Positions 35,540 to 45,782 of a DNA stretch of 64,000 bases are shown piece by piece (the stretch's first letter is position 1; every line of letters starts with the position of its first letter). The DNA comes from Ferruginibacter sp. (GTDB lineage Bacteria > Bacteroidota > Bacteroidia > Chitinophagales > Chitinophagaceae), in assembly GCA_025963635.1 (NCBI GenBank), contig JAOQAK010000002.1:124001-188000 (forward strand), given 5' to 3'. Both the position numbers and the translations under genes were made by a program. The notes below the pieces were generated by a model. That model was not told the DNA's origin and did no database searches. It saw only the letters and a program-made list of their open reading frames with translations.

Positions 35540-35723
35540 GAAAATTAGGGGATTATTATTGCTCTATGAGGATATAAGGTGACTGAATCCTTTGTATTTA
35601 TTTTGTTGTTAATGATGTCAATTGATATAAATACTGCATTTGGAAGTAAGTATGTGAATTGCATAATAATATGGGCGTTTAAACAAAGATAAAACAAGAT
35701 AATAGGTTACAATTTTTAAAGGG

Positions 35724-35756
35724 TTGACATTAAAAAGCAAATTCGCCGTACCTTTC
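35724..35756 (+). promoter_or_regulatory. promoter of the oxidoreductase alpha gene
   Basis: TTG at 35724-35726, a 22-base spacer, TACCTTTC at 35749-35756, one mismatch from TAnnTTTG. It lies 25 bases before the ATG. Confidence 0.45.
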
Positions 35757-35781
35757 CGTAATTTTTAATGATTGACCCACT

Positions 35782-37638
35782 ATGAGTATAAAAGACCAGG
35801 TACTAAAGGAAGTAGTAATTAAGTTTGCCGGAGATAGCGGCGATGGTATGCAGTTGACCGGCAGCCAGTTTACCAATAACACCGCAATGCTGGGTATTGA
35901 CCTGGCAACTTTCCCCGATTTTCCGGCGGAGATCAGGGCTCCGATCGGAACCTTGCCCGGCGTAAGCGGTTACCAGTTGCGGTTTAGCAGCGACAGAATC
36001 TTTACACCCGGCGATGCAAGTGATGTACTGGTTGCTATGAATGCTGCCGCTTTAAAAGTCAATTTAAAAGAGCTGAAGCCGGGCGGTGTGATCATTGCCA
36101 ACATAGAAGGGTTTGATTCAAGGAATTTGCGGCTGGCCAATTATGCCGAAGGGGTAAACCCGCTGGAAGACGGTAGCCTGGATTCCTATGAGCTGATTAA
36201 GATAGATGTTACCAAAATGACCCGTGAGGCATTGAAGGATTTCAGCATGGGGATGAAAGAGAAGGACCGTGCTAAAAACATGTTTGTGCTCGGATTTTTA
36301 TATTGGATGTATAACCGTGAAATGGACAGCACAATCCAGTTTATAAAGGAAAAATTTGGGAAAAAGCCGGAGATTTTCGAGAGTAATGTGAAAGCCTTAC
36401 AAGCAGGCTATAATTACGGAGACACCACTGAAACGTTTACAACAAGATATACTGTTGAAAAGGCAAAGATGGAACCCGGAATGTACCGTTCTATAATGGG
36501 GAACCAGGCGTTGTCGTATGGTTTGATTGCTGCTTCGCAAAAAAGCGGCTTGCAATTGTTCCTTGGAAGTTACCCGATAACACCCGCCAGCGATATATTA
36601 CATGAATTAAGCAAGTATAAAAACTTTTCTATTAAAACTTTCCAGGCAGAGGATGAAATTGCAGCCATTACATCGTCTATCGGAGCCAGTTATGGTGGCA
36701 GCCTGGGAGTTACTACTACCAGCGGACCAGGTATCGCTTTAAAATCCGAAGCCATGGGTTTGGCCGTAATGCTGGAAATTCCGCTGATAATTATCAATGT
36801 ACAAAGAGGTGGTCCAAGTACAGGTTTGCCTACTAAAACTGAACAGAGCGATTTAATGCAAGCTTATTATGGCAGGAATGGCGAATGTCCAATGCCTGTC
36901 ATCTCAGCATCTACCCCAAGTGATTGTTTTAGTGCGATATATGAAGCCGTAAGGATCAGTGTACAGCATATGACACCGGTAATATTTTTAAGCGATGGTT
37001 ATATTGCCAATGGTGCAGAACCCTGGAAATTTCCTGTTTCGGCAGATCTGGCAGAAATAAAGGTTTCTTTCGCCTCCCAAAATATAGCTTCCGACATGGA
37101 TGTGAATGGCAAGTTTCAACCTTATAAAAGAGATGAAAAACTTGTTCGTCCATGGGCAATTCCTGGAACAAAAGGACTCGAACACAGGGTAGGAGGTTTG
37201 GAAAAACAAGATGTTACCGGTAATATCAGTTATGATTCAGACAATCACCAGCATATGGTGAAAACAAGGCAGAAGAAAGTAGACCTGATCGCCAATTATA
37301 TACCTGAGCAAAAACTGGATAGCGGCGAAGAAAAAGGAAAAGTACTGGTACTTGGATGGGGGAGCACCTATGGAGCCATCAAAAGCGCCTGCCGTGAGTT
37401 ACAACTCGCGGGCCATTCCGTTTCTCATGCACATTTGCGCTATATCCGGCCTTTCCCAAAAAACCTGGGAGATATTTTGAAGAATTTTGACCATGTATTG
37501 GTGCCGGAAATCAATAATGGCCAACTGGTAAAAATCATACGTGATGTTTACTTTGTAGATGCAAAACCATATAACAAAATAATGGGTATACCCATTACAA
37601 AGGGTGAATTGATTGAAGAAATAAAGAAAATGTTATAA
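35782..37638 (+). CDS. korA: 2-oxoacid:acceptor oxidoreductase, alpha subunit (gamma-alpha fusion)
   Basis: 618 residues. The first ~200 are the gamma domain (KFAGDSGDGMQLTG, FPAEIRAPIGTLPGVSGYQ), then the pyrimidine-binding alpha domain (GSYPITPASDILHEL, YGGSLGVTTTSGPGIALKSE) and a C-terminal VLGWGSTYGA domain. The enzyme (probably 2-oxoglutarate:ferredoxin type) needs the TPP-binding beta subunit, normally the next gene; here the next gene is an MFS transporter. Substrate not settled by sequence. Confidence 0.9.
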   Translation: MSIKDQVLKEVVIKFAGDSGDGMQLTGSQFTNNTAMLGIDLATFPDFPAEIRAPIGTLPGVSGYQLRFSSDRIFTPGDASDVLVAMNAAALKVNLKELKPGGVIIANIEGFDSRNLRLANYAEGVNPLEDGSLDSYELIKIDVTKMTREALKDFSMGMKEKDRAKNMFVLGFLYWMYNREMDSTIQFIKEKFGKKPEIFESNVKALQAGYNYGDTTETFTTRYTVEKAKMEPGMYRSIMGNQALSYGLIAASQKSGLQLFLGSYPITPASDILHELSKYKNFSIKTFQAEDEIAAITSSIGASYGGSLGVTTTSGPGIALKSEAMGLAVMLEIPLIIINVQRGGPSTGLPTKTEQSDLMQAYYGRNGECPMPVISASTPSDCFSAIYEAVRISVQHMTPVIFLSDGYIANGAEPWKFPVSADLAEIKVSFASQNIASDMDVNGKFQPYKRDEKLVRPWAIPGTKGLEHRVGGLEKQDVTGNISYDSDNHQHMVKTRQKKVDLIANYIPEQKLDSGEEKGKVLVLGWGSTYGAIKSACRELQLAGHSVSHAHLRYIRPFPKNLGDILKNFDHVLVPEINNGQLVKIIRDVYFVDAKPYNKIMGIPITKGELIEEIKKML

Positions 37639-37671
37639 GTGTTTCCCGGCGTTTATGCAGGAAGATGCGAA

Positions 37672-37707
37672 ATAAAGTTGATGCCTTTGAAAGGGTGTCA
37701 ACTTTAT
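37672..37707 (+). terminator. stem-loop after the alpha subunit gene
   Basis: ataaagttgatgccttt and aaagggtgtcaactttat pair with two mismatches. No T-run directly after, so termination is uncertain. Confidence 0.5.
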
Positions 37708-37844
37708 AGTTTATGGGCTCACCGCCCGGTATACAACGCCCGCGTGTTGACTTGCTAAGAGTGTTTTTAACACCTTACTATTTCACGCCGACCGGATGAA
37801 TATCGACAACATTTTCAGTTAATGCCAGAGCATTATTTACTTAT

Positions 37845-39032
37845 ATGAAAGAACAGGGATTGTCCAAATCACAGATTGCCATCATGGCCACAACTGCAGG
37901 GGTCTGCGTTGCTAATATCTATTATAATCAGCCGATACTGAAGGAAATGGCAACTACTTTTCACACCAGTGAGAATAAAGTAGGCTTCATATCCGTACTG
38001 ACTCAGATTGGATACGGGTTAGGTTTGTTTTTTATAACACCACTGGGTGATAAAATAAACAGGAAGAAATTGATATTGTTATTGCAGGCGATTCTTGTCG
38101 TGGTTTTATTTGGGAATTTTTTTATTACCCAACTCAATGGAATATATGCGATGAGCCTGCTGATGGGGATGCTGGCGGTGGCTGCTCATGTAATTATACC
38201 AATGGCAGTGAGCCTCGACAAACAGAATAAAGGGCGCACTGTGGGGATCATTTTTACAGGGATACTGATCGGCATATTGGCGGCAAGGGTATTCAGTGGC
38301 TACATCTCCGAATGGCTCGGTTGGCGTTATGTATATGGAATTTCAGCATTATTGGTGTTGATTACTGCTATTATGATACATTTTTCCCTGCCGGATATAC
38401 CCGCACAGTTTACAGGAAATTATAAAGAAGTACTGCAATCCACACTGCAACAGGTAAAACGTTTTGCCTTGTTGCGTCGTACTGCACTTTTAGGTGCATT
38501 GGTGTTTGGTGTATTTTGTTCTTTTTGGACAACGCTTACTTTTCATCTAAGCGGTGCGCCATTTTTTTACCGGGCAGATGCCATTGGGATGTTAGGTATC
38601 CTGGCAATTGGGGGAGCTTTATTGGCGCCGCTTTTTGGAAAATGGGCTGATAAGGGCAATCCTGCACGTTTGCAGTTGCTAGCAGTATTGATGTTAATCG
38701 GCGGTATTGTAATTATAAAACTGTTTCCTTATAATATTCTTTCTTTTATAGCAGCCGTTTTGCTGCTTGACATAGGTGTGCAGGCAACACAGGTAACCAA
38801 TATTGCTACCATTTACAGCCTGGATGAAACTGCTCATAGCAGAATTAACACGGTTTATATGACTGCTTATTTTATTGGAGGTGCGACAGGCACTTTTGCG
38901 GGGATACAATGTTGGCGCATTGGCGGATGGCCTTTGCTTACGTGGCAATTATTTGCATGGGGAGTAGCTGCTTTGATAGTAACGGTGTCTGGATTTACAC
39001 TACGTCGTAAAATGAGCAAGGTGCAAGGTTAA
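37845..39032 (+). CDS. MFS transporter, drug-exporter-like
   Basis: 395 residues, 12 membrane helices. First helix ATTAGVCVANIYYNQPIL; the helix 2-3 loop PLGDKINRKK is the conserved MFS motif. Resembles YnfM/sugar-efflux or multidrug proteins. Stands alone, about 200 bases after the preceding gene, with no adjoining regulator. Substrate unknown. Confidence 0.87.
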   Translation: MKEQGLSKSQIAIMATTAGVCVANIYYNQPILKEMATTFHTSENKVGFISVLTQIGYGLGLFFITPLGDKINRKKLILLLQAILVVVLFGNFFITQLNGIYAMSLLMGMLAVAAHVIIPMAVSLDKQNKGRTVGIIFTGILIGILAARVFSGYISEWLGWRYVYGISALLVLITAIMIHFSLPDIPAQFTGNYKEVLQSTLQQVKRFALLRRTALLGALVFGVFCSFWTTLTFHLSGAPFFYRADAIGMLGILAIGGALLAPLFGKWADKGNPARLQLLAVLMLIGGIVIIKLFPYNILSFIAAVLLLDIGVQATQVTNIATIYSLDETAHSRINTVYMTAYFIGGATGTFAGIQCWRIGGWPLLTWQLFAWGVAALIVTVSGFTLRRKMSKVQG

Positions 39033-39072
39033 GAATACTTCCTTGCTTCTCACAATTTATCTTAAACAATCT

Positions 39073-40059
39073 TTAGAATCGGCGGGGACTTCTATTCCGG
39101 ACGATTTTCTCTCTCCCAAATACAAACCCGGCTTTAAAGTTTAAGGTGAAATAAGCGTCATTGTCTGTTGGATCACCCCGTATGCCACCCTCTGTTTTTC
39201 TGTAAACTCCTGTTGGGCCGCCCGGATTTACTCTATCATTGCTGCTGAGATCAAGTGCATTCTGCAATTGGGTCCCACTAAAGTATTTCTGAAAAACGTT
39301 CCGGTTAATGTACCGGACACTGACGTCATCCAGGTAGTCGGTTGAAAGGTAACGATATAAAAGTTCGGCACGTAAATTAATAAAAGGAGTTAATTCGTAT
39401 TTCATTCCCACCCCTATCGGGATATTCATTTGAGTTAATTTGTAAGGCTTGCGTGTGGGATATTCAGCAAAACCCTGACCTTCAAGACTAAGAGGTTGCA
39501 GATCCACCCAGTTATTTCCCACTTTGCCCTGTGGGTTGAAGGAAAAGAAACCTATCCCCGCTGCGATATATGGAGATAGTCTTGGCGGCTCATCATCAAC
39601 ATTCAAATCATCTTCAAAAAGAAAGCTTCTTAGTATAAATCTTATATGAAACTCTGCTACCAAGGAAACTTCCGTGATATTACTTCTGAAATTAAGATTG
39701 CGCTGGTACCTTCCATTAGTTGTTTTCTCCACATCTTTCAGGATACTATCATAAGCACTCACCCGGCCGTAAGTACCTTCCAATCTAAGCGCTACTGCAT
39801 ACTTGTATATTGCACTCAGGTAAAAACCACCATTTAAATGAGTGTTACCTATATTTAGATCCTTAAGAAAAGGCGCTCCCAGGCCTCTTCTTCCACCAAT
39901 ATCGGACAAACAATTCATTGCGCCTACAGAGCCGCCTGCCTCAAATAGTAAGTGAGTATCATAATAATTATTATCGAAGAAATAGAACTGGGCAGAAGCT
40001 TTTTGTTCAAAAGCCAACAGCAACAAGGATATTGCCGCAATAAGCCTAATTTTTTTCAT
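39073..40059 (-). CDS. DUF6089 family outer membrane beta-barrel protein
   Basis: 328 residues. Signal peptide ending near AQFY; YYDTHLLFEAGGSVGAMNCLSD is the family opening. Alternating strands with aromatic girdles (GGFYLSAIYKYAVALRLEGTYG, YIAAGIGFFSFNP, MKYELTPFINLRAELLYRYL) predict an outer membrane barrel. Convergent with the MFS gene across a 40-base gap. Role unknown. Confidence 0.82.
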   Translation of the reverse strand: MKKIRLIAAISLLLLAFEQKASAQFYFFDNNYYDTHLLFEAGGSVGAMNCLSDIGGRRGLGAPFLKDLNIGNTHLNGGFYLSAIYKYAVALRLEGTYGRVSAYDSILKDVEKTTNGRYQRNLNFRSNITEVSLVAEFHIRFILRSFLFEDDLNVDDEPPRLSPYIAAGIGFFSFNPQGKVGNNWVDLQPLSLEGQGFAEYPTRKPYKLTQMNIPIGVGMKYELTPFINLRAELLYRYLSTDYLDDVSVRYINRNVFQKYFSGTQLQNALDLSSNDRVNPGGPTGVYRKTEGGIRGDPTDNDAYFTLNFKAGFVFGREKIVRNRSPRRF

Positions 40060-40148
40060 GAAATAGCGTCATTTTTAAATCTAATACCCATTAATTATGC
40101 AGGATATTTTGAAGTTAGTGATTCTTAAACTCAAACGAATGTTCTTCA

Positions 40149-40799
40149 TTAAATGTAAGATTTTCGGATCGTATTGTAAAACTTACAGGCATGCTTTATA
40201 CCACATTCGCTGCATTTTGGATTCCTGGCTACACAAACATATCTTCCATGAAGAATTAACCAATGATGTGCTTTATGAATATACCCCTCGGGTATATTTT
40301 TTATCAGCTGTTGCTCTGCTGCTAAAGGTGTTTTAGCAGCGATCGTTAGTCCAATACGGGCACTTACCCGGAAAACATGTGTATCCACCGCCATGTTAGG
40401 CTGATTATCGATAACCGAGGTAATTACATTTGCCGTTTTTCTACCTACACCCGGCAATTCCATCAATTCACTAACCGTCATGGGTACTTTGCCCGAAAAC
40501 TTTTGCACCAGCATACCGGCCATTCCAATCAAATGCCTGGCCTTATTGTTTGGATAGGATATACTTTTTATAAGATCAAAAACATCTTCCAGCTTTGCTA
40601 CTGCAAGACTTTCAGGAGTAGGATATTTATTAAAAATTGCGGGTGTTGTAAGATTTACCCGTTTATCTGTGCACTGGGCAGACAGAATTACTGCTATCAA
40701 TAATTGAAAAGGTGTATCGTAGATCAACTCAGTTTCAGCATCAGGCGTATGGGCGAGAAAGTAATCTATAACATATTGATAACGTTGCTTTTTGGTCAT
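40149..40799 (-). CDS. nth: endonuclease III
   Basis: 216 residues. Helix-hairpin-helix LPGVGRKTANVI with catalytic Lys121; Asp139 in VDTHVFR; 4Fe-4S ligands in CVARNPKCSECGIKHAC with the usual C-x6-C-x2-C-x5-C spacing. A DNA glycosylase/AP lyase for oxidised pyrimidines. The ATG directly follows the T-run of a terminator, with no visible ribosome-binding site. Confidence 0.95.
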   Translation of the reverse strand: MTKKQRYQYVIDYFLAHTPDAETELIYDTPFQLLIAVILSAQCTDKRVNLTTPAIFNKYPTPESLAVAKLEDVFDLIKSISYPNNKARHLIGMAGMLVQKFSGKVPMTVSELMELPGVGRKTANVITSVIDNQPNMAVDTHVFRVSARIGLTIAAKTPLAAEQQLIKNIPEGYIHKAHHWLILHGRYVCVARNPKCSECGIKHACKFYNTIRKSYI

Positions 40800-40825
40800 A
40801 AAAAAACGTCCGGCATTTGCGGACG
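40800..40825 (-). terminator. intrinsic terminator between the 91-residue gene and nth
   Basis: On the minus strand cgtccg and cggacg pair around a seven-base loop and are followed by seven T that run directly into the nth ATG. Confidence 0.75.
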
Positions 40826-40854
40826 AAATTAATTTAAAACCCTGGAATTGCAGA

Positions 40855-41130
40855 CTAAACTTCTGTTGAAAGTTCAGTTACCGACCATTCTGCATAGTTT
40901 AGAATGTACTCTACGGCAACATTCCGGGGTGAGAAGGTAAGCTTTTCCAGGCCAGACATGGCCGCGGAGATCACTTCAAATTCCTCACGCAGAATCCAAT
41001 CGGTTTCCAGTGCAGCCTTCAAAGCGGCTGATTTTTCCTGGGAAGTCTCATTGTACAAGTATTGTATAAGGTCTTCCTGTGTAAAACTGTGCATAGGCAA
41101 GTTTAATGCTTGTTTAAAAATATTTTTCAA
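40855..41130 (-). CDS. small conserved-looking cytoplasmic protein
   Basis: 91 residues; a second Met at residue 13 is another start. FTQEDLIQYLYNETS and ALKAALETDWILREEFE resemble the N-terminal helices of anti-sigma-type proteins, but no zinc ligands are present. Acidic and helical. It follows ftsB-like by 51 bases on the same strand and is closed by a terminator, so it is likely the last gene of the eno-ftsB unit. Function not recognised. Confidence 0.72.
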   Translation of the reverse strand: MKNIFKQALNLPMHSFTQEDLIQYLYNETSQEKSAALKAALETDWILREEFEVISAAMSGLEKLTFSPRNVAVEYILNYAEWSVTELSTEV

Positions 41131-41181
41131 ATCCTGTCTTATAAACGACCTAAATGGTTGATTATTGCATAGATATGTGAA

Positions 41182-41532
41182 TTATTTGTTAGCATCCTTC
41201 CCGGAAATAATAAACAAATCTTCGTTATCCTTCTTCATCAAATACTTTTCCCTTGCATATTTCTCGATAGTTTGTGCATTCGTTTTTAACTGACCAAGCT
41301 CCTGCTTCGTATCTTTTATTGTTTCACTCAGGTGCTGTTCACTCTTTTGTAACTCAATTAATTTTTCTTTTCGCTTAAACTCCGAAAGCAGGTCCTTTTC
41401 ATTGAAAAAAAACATCCACACCAGAAAGAAAGCTCCCGTAATTAAATATTTATTCGTAAAAAAGGACAGCCTCCCTAAGCCCCTCTGAAAAAGGTGCTTA
41501 GAAGAGACTGTATTATTGAAATCCTTTTCCAT
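41182..41532 (-). CDS. FtsB/DivIC-like septum formation initiator
   Basis: 116 residues. One membrane helix at about 29-45 (YLITGAFFLVWMFFF), then a coiled coil (KLIELQKSEQHLSETIKDTKQELGQLKTNAQ) and the family end YAREKYLMKKDNEDLF. Works with FtsL and FtsQ in division-site assembly. It lies 34 bases downstream of eno, a linkage kept in many bacteria. Confidence 0.88.
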   Translation of the reverse strand: MEKDFNNTVSSKHLFQRGLGRLSFFTNKYLITGAFFLVWMFFFNEKDLLSEFKRKEKLIELQKSEQHLSETIKDTKQELGQLKTNAQTIEKYAREKYLMKKDNEDLFIISGKDANK

Positions 41533-41566
41533 TGTTACCTGTTAAAGTCTTTCATATTAGAAAGAT

Positions 41567-42874
<1,308 letters not shown>

Positions 42875-42893
42875 TTATTGATTAAATTATTTC

Positions 42894-43838
42894 TTATTCT
42901 GTTGCTGTTAAGTTTCTAAAAATGTCTTCAAGGCTATTTATCTCGGTTTGCAGGGAAACGATGTTCAGGTTATTTTTAATACTTAGTTCGAGTAATTGTT
43001 TTTTTACACTATCGGGATAACTGCTCTCTAACCTGAAACTGCTTCCACCAAAGCTGCCGGATCCTGTCCCGGTTGCGAACTGTATCAGTTCCACTTTGGT
43101 TACGGTTTCGATCGCTTCTAAAAGGTCTGGCGCTACGCTTTCTTTAAAAGCCACCATTACACTTGCCTGTTCGTTATTGCTTTTTTGTAAATTACTCAGT
43201 TTGTCATCCGCTACGATACTGCCCTTGTTAATTATGATCACCCTGTCACAGATGGCTTGCACTTCCTGTAAAATATGCGAGGAAAATAAAACGGTTTTGT
43301 CCTGGCCAAGCCTTTTTATTACTTCCCTGATTTCCGCTATCTGGTTTGGATCGAGCCCAGACGTCGGTTCATCCAATACCAATACCTCGGGATCGTGTAT
43401 CAAGGCAGCGGCTAACCCAACCCGCTGCTTATAGCCCTTACTCAGCTGGCCTATTTTTTTATTAGCTTCGGAAGTCAATCCCGTAGTTGCTATTACTTTT
43501 TGTATTGCCTGTTTTGGATTTGCAAGTCCGTGAAGAGATGAAATAAATTCGAGGTATTCCCTTACATACATATCGAAATAAAGAGGATTGGCTTCAGGGA
43601 GGTATCCTATTTTCTTTTTTGCAGTTAAGGAATGGGGATTTACTATTTCTCCAGAAACGGCTGCAGATCCTGCATCTGGCTGGAGATAGCCCGTAATCAT
43701 TTTCATGGTGGTGCTTTTGCCAGCACCATTAGGACCTAAAAAACCAACAATTTCTCCTTTATTAACAGAAAATGAAATGTTATTTACGGCTTTTTGATCA
43801 CCGTACATTTTAGAGAGATTGCTGACTATAATGGACAT
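42894..43838 (-). CDS. gldA: ABC transporter ATPase, GldA-like
   Basis: 314 residues. Walker A GPNGAGKST, Q-loop, signature LSKGYKQR, Walker B VLVLDEPTSGLD, switch His in SSHILQEV. The C-terminal ~90 residues match the GldA-type extension. GldA with GldF and GldG forms a transporter tied to gliding in some flavobacteria; gldF and gldG are not here. Lies 31 bases before eno. Confidence 0.85.
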   Translation of the reverse strand: MSIIVSNLSKMYGDQKAVNNISFSVNKGEIVGFLGPNGAGKSTTMKMITGYLQPDAGSAAVSGEIVNPHSLTAKKKIGYLPEANPLYFDMYVREYLEFISSLHGLANPKQAIQKVIATTGLTSEANKKIGQLSKGYKQRVGLAAALIHDPEVLVLDEPTSGLDPNQIAEIREVIKRLGQDKTVLFSSHILQEVQAICDRVIIINKGSIVADDKLSNLQKSNNEQASVMVAFKESVAPDLLEAIETVTKVELIQFATGTGSGSFGGSSFRLESSYPDSVKKQLLELSIKNNLNIVSLQTEINSLEDIFRNLTATE

Positions 43839-43861
43839 ATAGGAAATGGTTGTGCAAAAAT

Positions 43862-43893
43862 AAAAACGCCAGGAGTATAAACCTGACGTTTTT
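43862..43893 (-). terminator. intrinsic terminator after ricT
   Basis: aaaaacgccagg and cctgacgttttt pair with one mismatch around an eight-base loop; T-run on the minus strand. Confidence 0.85.
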
Positions 43894-43904
43894 GTATTAA
43901 TTCA

Positions 43905-45428
43905 TTAACTTTTTTCATTGTTGTTGTCCGGTGCCTGTTTTGGCCTGCCCTGGGTTCCCCGGTTTTGAGGATGTTTTTGGGGCTGCCTTCCAGGCTGTGC
44001 CTGCCTGTTGGCGGCGGGAGGGTTAGGTCTTTGATGAACGTGCCCCTCACGATTTTGGGGTGGCCGCTGCTGATTTTGTCCATCCCGGTTTTGCGGAGGC
44101 CGTTGCGGGGCTTGCCCACCCCTATTTTGCGGCGGACGTTGTGGGGCCTGGCCGTCTTTACTTTGGGGCGCTCGTGGCTGTCCCTGCCCCTCACGATTTT
44201 GAGGTGGCCGTTGCTGCGGCCTGTTTTGATTGTTACCGCTTTGCTCCCGCCCACGCCTGTTTTCGTTGCCATTGTCCCTGCCGCCTTGTTGTGGACCTCC
44301 CTGGTCTCTTTCATTCTCTCTTCGTTTGCGGCTGGTTTTTTCGAGGCTCTTCAAACTTATTTGTCCTACTACATCTACATAGGTTGGTTCAATTTCGACT
44401 GGCTTTTTGCTCACCACTTCTACTGTTTCCAATTCAACCGGCTTAATGCCCTGGCGGTTGAGTGCCTTTATTTTTTGAACGCTTTCAATAGTTAAAGGAT
44501 ATTGTTTGGTACTGTCTGGCATGGTATACCACATCAGGTTTCGGAAAATATCTTTTTTAACTAAAAACGCACGACTCCTCGATACTTCAATCATATCACA
44601 ATCATCCGGAAAATTTTGCAGTGCATCGAGGTAGGTATCCAGCTCGTAATTGAGGCAGCATTTCAACCTACCACATTGCCCGCTCAGCTTGGTTTGGTTG
44701 ATGCTTAAATTCTGGTAGCGGGCTGCATTTGTATTTACGCTTTTAAAATCGGTAAGCCATGTGCTGCAACAAAGTTCCCTGCCGCAACTTCCAATACCGC
44801 CCACTTTTCCTGCTTCCTGGCGGGCGCCAATCTGCTTCATTTCCACTTTCACTTTAAACTCACCCGCATATATCTTAATCAGTTCCCTAAAATCTACCCG
44901 GTCATCCGCAATGTAAAAGAAGGTTGCTTTGCGTCCATCTGCCTGTATTTCTACCTCGGCCACTTTCATATCAAGGTTCAACTGTTTGGCAATGGCCCTG
45001 CTTCGGATCATTACGTCTTTTTCTCTTGCCTTTGTTTCGCGACACTTATTCAGATCGGTTTCATTGGCCCTGCGCAGAATTTTTTTAATATCTGCGCTTT
45101 CCTCTTTTATATTATTCTTTTTTAACTGTAACCGAACCAGTTCACCGGTCATATTGACCGATCCCACATCAAACCCGCTAACGCCTTCCACGGCGATCAT
45201 ATCGCCTTTTTCAAAAAAATGAGTGGTAGTATTCTTAAAATAGTCTTTCCTGCTTCCATTGTTAAAACTTACTTCAACAATTCTGCAACCGCTCTCGGGA
45301 TCACTGAAAGGCAAATTAGCTAACCAGTCATGCACATTCATGCGATTGCATCCACCGCTTGCACAACTTCCATGGCTCTGGCAACCCCCTGGAGCGCCGC
45401 CGCCTGTTCCACAACTTCCACACGCCAT
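43905..45428 (-). CDS. ricT: PSP1/RicT-like regulatory iron-sulfur protein with a repetitive tail
   Basis: 507 residues. Cys-rich N-terminus (MACGSCGTGGGAPGGC). PSP1 domain with GSCGRELCCSTWLTDF and QCGRLKCCLNYELD, the Cys clusters used by YaaT/RicT to hold Fe-S centres. From ~residue 360 it becomes a Pro/Gln/Asn/Arg-rich low-complexity tail with ~11-residue repeats of the type PQRPPQNREGQ. RicT forms a complex affecting RNA processing in Bacillus. The longer tail is common in Bacteroidota. Follows holB after a 354-base gap. Confidence 0.85.
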   Translation of the reverse strand: MACGSCGTGGGAPGGCQSHGSCASGGCNRMNVHDWLANLPFSDPESGCRIVEVSFNNGSRKDYFKNTTTHFFEKGDMIAVEGVSGFDVGSVNMTGELVRLQLKKNNIKEESADIKKILRRANETDLNKCRETKAREKDVMIRSRAIAKQLNLDMKVAEVEIQADGRKATFFYIADDRVDFRELIKIYAGEFKVKVEMKQIGARQEAGKVGGIGSCGRELCCSTWLTDFKSVNTNAARYQNLSINQTKLSGQCGRLKCCLNYELDTYLDALQNFPDDCDMIEVSRSRAFLVKKDIFRNLMWYTMPDSTKQYPLTIESVQKIKALNRQGIKPVELETVEVVSKKPVEIEPTYVDVVGQISLKSLEKTSRKRRENERDQGGPQQGGRDNGNENRRGREQSGNNQNRPQQRPPQNREGQGQPRAPQSKDGQAPQRPPQNRGGQAPQRPPQNRDGQNQQRPPQNREGHVHQRPNPPAANRQAQPGRQPQKHPQNRGTQGRPKQAPDNNNEKS

Positions 45429-45782
45429 ATTTAGTGTTATTAGTAAACGTTAAAAATTAAGATTGTTAGAGGGAAGATTTACCTGTAAGAGCATTGTAGT
45501 CTGAAATCTCCGGAAACCCGGAATTGAAAAGTCATTTCACGGCTATATTGATTTACATTGACAGTCCCGTTTCCTGATAGGAAATTGTACGCTTGTACTT
45601 ATTCGGTTCGTAGCTGTTCAGGAGCCTATAATATTACCCGGATAGCTTACTCTGTCCAATTAAAAGGTACACGTATAAATTAACCCAGGTAAAACGGCTT
45701 CAGATTACTCAATGACATCGATATAGCAGAGAAGGAAGTTCAATAAAAGCAAACACCAACTCCATTCCACAGGCCTTTTTCC
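45429..45782. other. 354-base gap between holB and ricT
   Basis: The two flanking genes are both on the minus strand and often adjacent, so the length is unusual. I see no repeat array, tRNA or convincing ORF; a short ccgg-aaac-ccgg hairpin lies at about 45511-45522. Confidence 0.35.

Noticed and set aside
43965-44495. Long frames opposite and beside the ricT tail
   Set aside because: The low-complexity repeat of ricT opens all frames; no signal or domain in the alternatives.
45429-45782. tRNA or structured RNA in the holB-ricT gap
   Set aside because: No T-loop or acceptor pairing could be found by eye.
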